DNA from: Gnetum montanum
Taxonomy: Eukaryota > Streptophyta > Gnetopsida > Gnetales > Gnetaceae
DNA: 64,000 nt
Direction: 5' to 3'
NCBI GenBank assembly: GCA_015680685.1
Contig: MNCI01029043.1
Span: forward strand, 99,079 to 163,078
This document shows, piece after piece, positions 10,381-20,180 of this stretch. Position 1 is the first letter of the stretch; each line of letters opens with the position of its first letter. The translations under genes were made by a program, and so were the position numbers. The notes beneath the pieces are model-generated. The model saw nothing but the letters and a program-made list of their open reading frames with translations. It did no database searches and had not been told where the DNA came from.

Positions 10381-13145
10381 TCATGTAGATCTTGGTGGAA
10401 GTGGCTCTTCCATTGGTGCCTTTCCTTTGTCTTGTGCTTTAGGTTTTGAGGCTTGATGGCATTGAAGTATGGCCTCAAGCTTCTCCTCTTTGGTTTGAGG
10501 GTCTTGTGCCATCCATGCTAGTGTTCCAATGTTTGACGGAGTCGGCACCTCCCATGGACAGGATAGTTGCGGAAACATTTGGTTGGCCTTGACGTACCAA
10601 GCCGCGAACACCTGTCATTCCTCCTCATAGGCTCTAGCTTTGTTCTTGTATTCATGAAGGTCCGTTGGCCATTGAGCCAAGTTAGTTGCGACATCTTTCT
10701 ATCCCTAGTAGCTGGATTTTACCACCTCAAGTTTAGAATTTGCAACATCTAGTTTTTCTAACAGCTTCTTGCATTCTACAAATTTTGCTTCATATTTAAT
10801 GTGGGTGGTTGCTACCTGCTGCTCGAGCTCTGACCTCGGGCACCCTGCTGTTAACATGGTAAGGTTGGCATATCTTAACTTTTCCAACTCCATGTATTCT
10901 ATCCAGTCTTGAATCTGTAGGCCCTAGTTCTTAACTTCCATTTGGTGGGCAAACGTGTATGTGTCCAATATGGCCTGCTAATCAGTGTGTTGAGCACTAA
11001 TAGTGTTGATGTGGGCCTTGGCCATATGGATCTCCTTCTCTAGGATTTTCTTGTACATCCCCACCTAATCATGGAAGTGCTCCTTTAGCTTCTCATGTCG
11101 TTTAGCCTCATTCTGCCACACGCTTATCTGAATTACTAACTTTTGACGAATGACGCGTACTTCCTCCATCGAGAGGATTCGATTTTTTTTGGCTAAAAGA
11201 CTCATGTCTCAGTTGACCCAGATAAATTGTTCTCGTAATTGATGAAAGTGTTCATCGAGAACATTCTTTTTCTTTTCTACAGTGGTCAACCAAAGATTAT
11301 CTGCAACCAGCTACTTGTTTTCTTCTTATAAGGCTTTGAGTGCCTTAAGATGTGCATGGGTTTGCGCTTGTGCTATAGAGGCATCCCAAATAGCCTTCTC
11401 CTTTTCATCCACCACCCTTTTATTCTTTGTGATTAACTTTATTAGTTGCTCCATTCTAAAACTTTCTAGCTGGTATGTAGGAACAAATTGCAGAGGGTTC
11501 CGTTGTGCTACTTGTAAGGCCACAAGCTACTCTTGTAGTTTCTGGACTTCAGCTTCAGCATGCTCTGCCCTTACTTTTGTTAAGACCAACTTCCCCTTTA
11601 TGGAAATGAGGTATGATTGAATTGCTATTACATCCTGAGGGATGTCAAATAGGGACGTCATTACTTTCCCTGTTTGAAGTAATCGATCAAGAACATCCTG
11701 ATGTTCCGTAGGAGTCATTGAGGTTTCGGCTAGAGTTTGAGCATCCCTTGCTCCTGAGAGATCTACCGGTGGCACAAAAGGTACATTGAAGGATTTCTTA
11801 ATGTGGTCTGTGACCACTTCTGTAGCTCCCATGACATTTTGGTGTTGCATGACCACCACAGTGGCCCCTTCACCAATCTCTAACTGCACCTAGAAAGATG
11901 TCGTGTTTCCTGAGATCTGTTGTGACCATCTACTTTCCCCTCCTCCTGTTTGAATGGAGACTTCACCCCTTGTGTGATCGAATGAAAAGGTAGGTTGCCT
12001 TGCATCATTGATGACGCGGAAGAGGTTTGCATCATCACGACTTCCCCAATTGACCATCTCAGCGATGGCCCTCAGATGGCTCATTGATGGTTTGTAGTCT
12101 TGTGGTGGTGGTGGCTGATCCTGGCCTATGCTGGGTCCTACTTCTTGTTGTTGGCTGGGACCTGTGGCTGGAGGTTGACTGGGTCCAACCACCTGTTCTT
12201 CTTCTTGTTCTAGTTCCAACTCTTTTTCAGTGCTTTTTCTTGGAGTTGGCGCCTTTAGCAATTCAGCATATGAAGCAGTGTGGGCCTTTCAGAGGACATC
12301 ATTGGTGTATCCCTGAATACCAGCATGTCGACAAAGCTTTTTGATGAGATAAGGAAAAGGCAATGCCATCTTCCCTGTGTTTCGTTCTTCGAACCGCCTT
12401 AGGATTTCCATCAAATATAGATGGGGTAGGTTAGCGTTAACCTTTCCCATCAACACTGCACATCCCCTAGCCGCATACGTCGATATTCTTTTTAGGCCCT
12501 TTGTGGGGAAGAGGTGATATGTTCCAATTTTGAAGTAAGCTCTCTCTTTCATCATCAACTCACCAAAAGATCTATCTTTGCCATAAGCCTTCTACAACCA
12601 ATCCTTTCACACATCGAGGTCTGAATAGGTAGATATCCGAGCAACCTGGGGCCTATATTTGGAAGGTTTAACACTTCTGAAATGGCTTGTGCAGAGAAGT
12701 AAACTGTCACACCATAAATATTAACAGTGGTGCCTTGCTCCCTCTTATGCCAAAATTGGTACATCTCTCCTAGGTACCAGGCACCGCTTTCAGAGAGGAT
12801 AGGCCATAAGGGAGACCCTTTGAGGTGATCCCTAATGGCCTCAAGAGTGAACTCTGCAAATGATTCAAAATTCAAATCCACAATCACTGTAGCAAATGTG
12901 GACTTCTCATGGATTTCCTGAACACAATCTTGGGGCAACGTGAGTTGTTATCTCGGTTCAGGCACTGTAGCAACTCCTCCTTTTGCCTGCCTAGACCATT
13001 CGGTAGGAGGTTTGTCTTGATGAATGCTAAATGATTTCTCCTCCTATTCTGCATGTTATTTGGTAGGTCTTTGTCTTCCACCTCTCCAAGTTCGTTTGCT
13101 TCCACCTTGGGTAAGACCCTCCTGTTGTCCATGTTTCGAGGTCAT
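10381..13145 (-). pseudogene. T1 3' ORF: plant-transposon-like domain plus coiled coil
   Basis: A decayed ORF of about 920 codons. It starts at the ATG at 13145 (Met-Thr-Ser-Lys), which T2 repeats at 29984. After one frameshift near 12558 a single frame runs to 10381 with only stop codons in it. The N-terminal third (12938-12300) resembles the putative plant transposon protein / plant mobile-domain family: Glu-Phe-Tyr-type helices, then Tyr-Gly-Val-x-Val-x-Phe-Ser-Ala-Gln-Ala-Ile-Ser-Glu-Val-Leu-Asn-Leu-Pro. An acidic Gln/Pro linker follows (12230-12090). Then comes a long Glu/Lys/Ala-rich coiled coil (11700-10700), and the tail has Lys-Gly-Lys-Ala-Pro-Met-Glu-Glu. The function is unknown. 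It sits where pol would be expected. Confidence 0.65.
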
Positions 13146-14825
13146 CTACAATCACACAGGCCAAGAGTTAGTAAGGTTGTTTTTGAAGTCAAGTTATATC
13201 TTACTACTTTCCTTTATTAATGATCTTATGTTATCATGTGTGATAGTGCCTGAAAGTATGTAATGATGAGTCCTGTGATGTAGGTGGTTGCCATTTTAGT
13301 TTCCCAGTATACCTAGGAATTAAATAATTTTTAGGCACAATTATTCTAAGTGTTATAGTTCATTACCGTAATTGATGTCCTTTGGGTGATGATAAATTTC
13401 AAAAAATTTAGGAGATTTTCAAAAAGTGTCCCTCCCCCATGACTAATCTGAACACTCTGAGTTCAAGCAGGTTCAAACAGAATAAAAATCAGAGTACCAA
13501 CGAGCGAGATATAGTGAGAAAAGCAAGGGTCACTGAATCGCAAGTTGTAGAGGAAAATTCGAAAACTCTCCCTGTGTGAATGACAAAATGATGCTAAGTG
13601 TTGCAGGGGGGGGNCAATTAATGATAATGGTGTGGATTTTATCAATAAAACCTTGGGTGGTAAGAAAAATGGTAGGTAATGGTACATTGGAACGTTAAAA
13701 TTCAGAGGAATAATAGTAGGGAAAGAAAATCATTTAAAAATTATGCTGAGGGTAAGAAATGGTGTGTGTGAGCAATGTCATAGGTGAAGATTACAAAAGA
13801 TTACATATGTGGGTCCTCCCCAAAGCAAGAAGGGTTAAATGTAATCCGCACTAACTCCACAAAACACACACATGTAAATATCACCGGAATGAGATGAAAA
13901 TGCTATGCTACATGGGACACAAGCTACAATTATACGAAAAGTGAGATGAAAAGAACTATAGAAGGGATCGTAGAGATTGGGACATGAGGTAACTGACCCA
14001 AGACACAGTGAATCCTGCATGTAAAGCATGATTAAGGTGTCATTAACCTGTCATTCCAAGATTAGGACCAAGTCCATTCCTCTAAGTAGTGACATCACAT
14101 TATTTCATCCCATGATGAGCAACTATGAGAGTACCATAACGAAAAGGCGTATGAACACTTGACATTTTTTTTCAAGGGAGGAGTGACTTTTGCTTTATGG
14201 CACTTTCTTTTTATTTTTATTTTTCTTTTTTTTTCTTTCTCTTTTTTTTTCGATTGTTGAATCTAGAGAAGCCGCCAACCTTCAGGGATGGGTGCATGTC
14301 TTTCTAGTGGGACCCCCTAGAACAGCGTTTGATTTTTGAGTGCCCTTTTGATTACTCTTACTTCCATTTTTCATTAGATCTACAAGGATCTTAGTACAAC
14401 CACGTTGCATGATAACTCCCACAGACGTCACCAAAGAGAATCCACAAGTCCCCTTGATGTCACACCCTAATCATTCCCTCTTGATCCATCCTTCTTCATT
14501 CTGGGTATAATGAACACAAAATTAATTTTAAGATTTGAAAATGTCAAGTATATCACTGTACCCTCAAATAGAACCTGTTATTTATAGAATGGATGAGTGG
14601 GTGTAGTGGGCTCACTATTCCAAATAATTGATCACTCATGACTTAATAACATAGAACACACCTCAACCAATGATCCACATGAGTGTTTTATTCGTAGACA
14701 AGATTACTTAAACAAAAACACAAAAAGATAAAAAGATAAAACAAAAAGTTGAAAAATGAAAAACTGGAAAAAAAAAACTAAAAACTTAAAGAAAAATGAA
14801 AAATATTTATTAATCCTGCTTATTA
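13146..14825 (-). other. T1 non-coding region between gag and 3' ORF
   Basis: It holds a pyrimidine tract at 14165-14260, an A-rich tract at 14700-14800 and one CCCCCATGACTAAT word at 13434. It aligns in order with T2 29985-31241. The ORFs here are short and unrelated to known families. One ambiguous base sits in a G run near 13614. Confidence 0.5.
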
Positions 14826-16808
14826 TTAAAATGGGGAATATCCCCCATAAAGAATCGGTTGAGGATGGCAAGGATTAATAAATGAAAGATGAGGATCCTT
14901 GCAGGTTGGAAATATTTAAACTTGGTCATACTTACCCCATCGGGGTTCACACACTTGATTATAATGAGCATAGTGGGGAAATTTATACGATGTTGTTCCT
15001 GGATAACGAGTTGACCCACTATGATGTTTGTGATTGTTAGATGGTATGCAAGGATCAGGTTGTCACTCTCCATTCCTGTGTTCATTGGGCCGTATTGTTG
15101 TTGGAGTGTGAGTTGGTGGCCTTGATGAAGTTACATGAGGCATTGGGTTTGAAGGTAAGGGTGCACCATAGTGTGGGACTTGTGCTGAGTTGGAGGATGT
15201 AGTGGCCTCAGAATTGTGTTGTCCCTTCTTATGGCCGTGTTTAAAGAAAGGACACTTTTGATGTTGAGGAGGAATTTCACTACTATTAGTAGTAGTAGCA
15301 CAAGTCTTGTTCATGGGTTATTGTTGTGGTGTAGGCACCTTAGGAACAGTTGGTGGTGATGTAGAAGAAGGGAAAGGATGAGAATGTTGAAAGTTAGGAT
15401 GCGTATAAGGTGCACAAGGTGGTGGTTGTGTTGAAGGTATGGGCTGATAGTATTGAGGAGAATGGTACTGTAATGAGATAGAGTATGTTGGCCCAGTTGG
15501 AGAAACAAGATGTTGAACAAGATAAGAATTTCGATTCGAATGATATGAAGAGTGTCTCCAGTCTAGTGGTGGTCTCCCCCACGACTGGGATTGTTGCCAC
15601 TGTGATCGAACATAGTATCTCTGTATGAACTCTAGATGTAACGTATTTCCCCAATGATCATGTAAATGTAACAATATTGGCCATTGACCCTTGGGGTGAT
15701 CGTATAGACATATGTTGCATTCATACATATGATTGGCAGTTGAGCTCTTATTTTCTTTATCCCTTCTTTCTGATTGTCTAATGTTTTGTCCTGCTTCTTG
15801 GGTTGTCAAAAATCTATCTCCAATAATATCAATAAATTCTTCACACTTTTGATACATCCATTCCAACATCTTATTAATCTTTGCCTCGGCTTCTTCTAAT
15901 GATTGTTGTATTGGTAAAGATGATGTTTCCACCTTGAGATTGGTTGATTTCTCCTTTTTATGATCATGGACCCTTGTTAAGTTGAAATTTTGATCCTGTT
16001 GATGTTTTTCAACAATCTCACATCTAGCTAATTCTCCTTCTTCTTTTGCTACCCGCTTGATAAGCTCTTGGACTTAATGGGTTCATAGTTCGTATAGTTG
16101 ACCTTGGGCATACATTCCTAAGGTCTCTCTTGTTTCATTACGCAGCCCATCAATGATATGGTACATTAGCCTTTCCTTGGAAAACCCATGGCCTGGACAG
16201 TTGTTTAATAGTGCGTAATATCTTTCTAAGGCCATGTCCAAGGGTTCATGTTGTGCTTGTTTTCATCCTTGGATTTGTTTCCTTAAGGCTGACGCTCTTG
16301 CGTAGGTTTGATATTTTTTGTTAAAGACTTCTACCATTGTTGACCAGCATCGTATTGAATGTGATTTTAATGATCTATACCATACTTTTTCTTGGTCAAC
16401 GAGTGTCATAGGGAAGAGCTTAAGTTTCTACCACCCATTATCAATGTTATTCCATGTGCAGGCATTGTAGAAGGCTTGTAAATGTTGATACGGGTCTAAG
16501 TCATAGCCTCCTGAAAAAGTAGGGAAGTTGTTTAAATTGAGCCTAGGTAGATGACTATCTTTACGATGCCTATGTGAGATTCAAAAAGCCTCTTGTATTT
16601 GCATTAGGCTTGTAGTGGCTAGTGGGGGTTCATCATCATCGAGCAAGTTATGCTTTCGTGTGTTGGGATGACGTTGTTTTTGTTCATGTTTATAAGAAAC
16701 TCCCACTTCAGGTTGTATACTCCAATCTACATCGTCATATAGTTTGTTGGTTCTCTAATGAACTTCCTCACTAAGTGTGGCATTATTATAATCTTGTAGG
16801 AGAGGCAT
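14826..16808 (-). pseudogene. T1 gag
   Basis: Starts at the ATG at 16808 (Met-Pro-Leu-Leu-Gln-Asp), the same start as T2 at 33202, and ends at the TAA at 14826. A Retrotrans_gag-like core lies at 16500-16080: His-Leu-Gln-Ala-Phe, Lys-Leu-Phe-Pro, Trp-Tyr-Arg-Ser-Leu, Leu-Arg-Lys-Gln-Ile. A coiled segment then leads to a C/H motif (CNICLYDHPKGQ, about 15715) that replaces a normal CCHC knuckle. The C-terminal third is rich in Pro, Ser, Gln, His and Tyr and ends Gly-Gly-Tyr-Ser-Pro-Phe. Several stops and a frameshift break it. A 91-codon ORF at 15085-14810 is an overlapping shadow. Confidence 0.75.
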
Positions 16809-16907
16809 GGTTGTGAAGTTGTGTGTGAATTACATGTGAATTTTAATAATTATTTCTTTCTAAAAGATATATCATTAAGTCCTATACAACAACCTTGTAT
16901 GATATAA

Positions 16908-16912
16908 CTAAT
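16908..16912 (+). repeat. TSD of T3, left copy (CTAAT)
   Basis: CTAAT precedes the T3 3' LTR and is repeated exactly at 26881-26885. Joining across it restores the T1 leader as seen uninterrupted in T2 (33290-33330). Confidence 0.85.
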
Positions 16913-17522
16913 TGATGGGTGGCGAGGTACCCCTACACTCAACCATATGAATACGAGCGTAACACGGGCAATCCGGTCGAACTCCACAGACTAAGTGCCT
17001 ACACACCTCATGGAACACTTAAGGTTAATTGTTCATTGTCTTCCCAGACTTACTTGTAGTTGTCACGGTGTATGGTTAAGTAAGTTTGAGGTATATGATT
17101 TTTATTGTCTTTTCAGTTTTTATCTCCTATGCTGATAATGTGAAATATTGAAGAGACTAATTACTAACTGTAACTAACTAACTAAGCCTAAATTAACCTA
17201 GCATCATCATCCATTCCTACTTACCGTTCACACCCTAAACCAATGCAACCATGGTTACCAAACACTAGTCATTGTTGGGATCACCACGCGTAACGCACGT
17301 GCTCGAAGCGGTCGTACTGAGCCACTTAAGTAGGAGAGAAGGGTTGAAAGAGATTTAATAACTAATAAAGAATTTAAATGGTAAATAGTAAATAATAGTA
17401 AATAAAATCCTAATTAGCCTATTCCATGCACTGCAAGGTTTATCCAAGAATTTTATCTTTATTTTCATACACAAATATGTGTTCAGGTACAATATCTGCT
17501 CAAATAAAGATTCGTTCACTTT
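16913..17522 (-). repeat. 3' LTR of T3 (runs into gap)
   Basis: TGATGGGTGGCGAGGTACCCC onward aligns with LTR 1153-2140 and with 26229-26880. The U3 end (TATA box, palindromes, PPT) would lie within the run of Ns. Confidence 0.8.
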
Positions 17523-17841
17523 NNNNNNNNNNNNNNNNNNNNNNNNNNNNNNNNNNNNNNNNNNNNNNNNNNNNNNNNNNNNNNNNNNNNNNNNNNNNNN
17601 NNNNNNNNNNNNNNNNNNNNNNNNNNNNNNNNNNNNNNNNNNNNNNNNNNNNNNNNNNNNNNNNNNNNNNNNNNNNNNNNNNNNNNNNNNNNNNNNNNNN
17701 NNNNNNNNNNNNNNNNNNNNNNNNNNNNNNNNNNNNNNNNNNNNNNNNNNNNNNNNNNNNNNNNNNNNNNNNNNNNNNNNNNNNNNNNNNNNNNNNNNNN
17801 NNNNNNNNNNNNNNNNNNNNNNNNNNNNNNNNNNNNNNNNN
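17523..17841. other. assembly gap (319 N)
   Basis: The flanks match positions about 1898 and 2520 of the left-edge element, where the intervening length is about 620 bp. So the gap length is either arbitrary or hides a deletion of about 300 bp. Confidence 0.9.
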
Positions 17842-19189
17842 TTAGCAAGGGTAAATGAATCATAATGTAATTGATACCTTGCTTCAGTGAAAGGTCCATT
17901 GGCTGAGTTGTGGTATGGCCGATATGGCTCTAGAGATATATTAATGATCATTACTGAAGGTGTAGGGGCTAGGAGAAAATCGAAAAAATTGGGCCCCGTA
18001 CCCCCATGACTAATAGTGAGGCTCTGGTAGCAATAGAATGGAGAAAGAAAAGGAACAAGAAAGATGAAGAAAAAGGGACAACTATAACATCGATGAAATG
18101 GATGTCAAGATGGAAGTGAATAAAATAAAATTAATTGCAAAAATGTTAGGGAAAAGAAATTAATAGGTGCACCAAATAGGAATGTTAGTGGATCCTCCCC
18201 AAAGCAGGCTCATGCCCTTTAATGCCCTGACAAACCCACATTCAAAGAGTTTGTAGGCTCTAGGAATGTCATTTGGAACAAGAGTTAAAGTCTTAACCAT
18301 AATAATTTACCAGAAAGAAAACAATGTATCCACCAAAATATACACTAATGATATAATCAACAATGAGGTGAATAATGGGGAGAGAAGGATGGAGAGAAGA
18401 GAATGGAATGGAATCCCAAGAACAAGATGGTGTACAGCCCCTTATGTGTGTCATGATTAATGTGACTTAGTAAATCTCATTCCAACTCTGGCCTCAAACC
18501 AACCACATCTAGTGACTTTGCATTAATGCATTTGGCCAATCCATCCTCTTGAAGTAACAAGAATGCCTTCATCCAAGAGCCACCGCCATTCTGACAAAAT
18601 GGAGGAGGAGAGAATGGGAAGAGAGAAGGGCCTTAGTTAGAGGAAACTTTTTTATTTTGAGTTCCATAACTAGTGCTTGTAGCCCAAATGATTATTTTGT
18701 CTAAGGGGTGTGCTTTGAATTCTCACTATCTTCCTTTTTTTCTTTTTTTGTTTTATCTATTTATGTGTGAGAATCACACCATGAAAAGACTTTGTTATTT
18801 TTATTGCTCAACTTCCCGATAATTGGGTAACGTCGAAGCGGCAAGAAAACTCAAGAAGAAAACATCCAAGCACCCAAGAGAATGCCAACAGAAATACATC
18901 AAGTTCCTTTGAAGTCAGACCATTTTCAATCCTTAAGTCCTTCCTTAGTTTGAGAAATACCCAGTCACCGATTCGTTAATAGTTCTTATTAGAAAAGGAC
19001 TGCACCTTTCCAAGCCAAGAGAGACCATAGAAACTTGTGGATGAATGGATGAAGTGAACTCATTGCCTGCTATATCAAAAGAACCATACCTTAGTATCAA
19101 CATCATGACTTNAAACATTAGTAATCAATATGAACATAGTTCATACCATCATGAAGAACACTTATTGGGTGACAAACTTACACAGTGGA

Positions 19190-19190
<1 letters not shown>

Positions 19191-19228
<38 letters not shown>
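19191..19228. repeat. (AC)n microsatellite
   Basis: An uninterrupted CA dinucleotide run of about 19 units inside the T3 3' region. Confidence 0.95.
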
Positions 19229-19230
<2 letters not shown>

Positions 19231-19283
19231 GAAAAAGTATAATGATGTTGTAAAACAAAAATAAGAAAAGTTAAAGAAATTTG

Positions 19284-19441
19284 TAAAAAAAAATGTGTAA
19301 GACAAAAACATGTAAAACAAAAACATGTAAAACAAAAACTTGTAAAAAAAAAATGTGTAAGAAAAAACTTGTAAAACAAAAATGTGTAAAACAAAAATGT
19401 CTAAAAAAATGTGTAAGAAAAAAACGTGTAAAACAAAAACT
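19284..19441. repeat. 15-bp A-rich minisatellite
   Basis: About ten imperfect units of (T/A)(A/T/G)TGTAAAACAAAAA, varying mainly at the first two bases and in A-run length. It follows the microsatellite. Confidence 0.8.
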
Positions 19442-19689
19442 TAAAAATAACTGAGGACCCCAAATGATTAGCATAGGTGACCATCTCCCCCATGACTGAA
19501 TGGAAAGGGAGAGATCCAAAATAATGAACGTCTATTTGAATGTCATAAAAGTGCCCAGTTTCTTCCCATTGATGTTCTTAGATTAAGGGGTGGAAGTCGA
19601 CGACACTCATATTCCAATGTGTCTATGCCTTCGTTGTTGGCATGGGTTGTTCCCCCAGTTTGTTCCATGCATATTTGTTGGTTGCTTTT

Positions 19690-20180
19690 TTAACTAGCTA
19701 TCAACCACGAGGTGTCTACTACTTGTGTGGTTGCTACATACAGACATCTTTGTCTCAGAGTTTCAAGGGCACACCTGTTGCATGGAAGCATTTCCTCCAT
19801 GTCATCACCCGATGAATCATTGTATTTGATGCATGGAACTTTCTTCTTCTCAATCTTTCCATAAATATTTACCTTAGATATCACCAAGGAAAGATTGTGG
19901 ATCCCTAGGCATTCGTCTATTGTGCTTAGCCATGCCCTTCCCATTATAATTGGGAAGTCCCCTTTGTCATTGTTAACTTCTATCACCAGGAAATCAATTG
20001 GGTAAGACCAATCACACACAGTGGTAACGATGTCCTCCATCAATCCCAAGGGAATGGTGATGGACTAGTCTGCCAGCTCTAGTTGAATGTTGCTCTTCTT
20101 AAGTTTGGGTAGGTTCCAGGCTTGATACATCTCTCATGAAATTAGGTTGACTCCAGAACCTGAGTCAAGAAGAGCCTTAT
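19690..20180 (-). pseudogene. T3 aspartic protease
   Basis: Minus-strand retropepsin-like segment. Ala-Leu-Leu-Asp-Ser-Gly-Ser-Gly-Val-Asn-Leu-Ile, at about 20175-20135, matches the catalytic D-(S/T)-G loop. Pro-Ile-Asp-Phe-Leu-Val-Ile-Glu-Val and Phe-Pro-Ile-Ile-Met-Gly-Arg-Ala-Trp-Leu, at about 19985-19920, match the C-terminal hydrophobic-hydrophobic-Gly-Arg motif of plant gypsy proteases. Stops occur between the two. The protease would cut the gag polyprotein (family knowledge). It ends without entering an RT. Confidence 0.75.

Larger units (their letters stand above)
17842..19689 (-). other. T3 3' non-coding internal region
   Basis: 17842-18250 aligns with 2520-2952 of the left-edge element. 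The remainder holds an AC microsatellite, an A-rich minisatellite and two CCCCCATGACT words (18001, 19487). No RT, RNase H or integrase motif was seen on either strand. The 81-82-codon Phe-rich ORFs at 19149-19519 are produced by the simple repeats. Confidence 0.55.

Noticed and set aside
14810-15085. 91-codon ORF also present at 31226-31501 with the same length and ends
   Set aside because: It overlaps the true gag C-terminus in another frame. The gag frame explains the conservation (Tyr/Pro-rich tail ending Gly-Gly-Tyr-x-Pro-Phe).
17355-17951. Long ORFs spanning the N run
   Set aside because: Open only because N codons are not stops.
19149-19519. Phe/Cys/Val-rich ORFs
   Set aside because: Produced by translation of the AC microsatellite and A-rich minisatellite.
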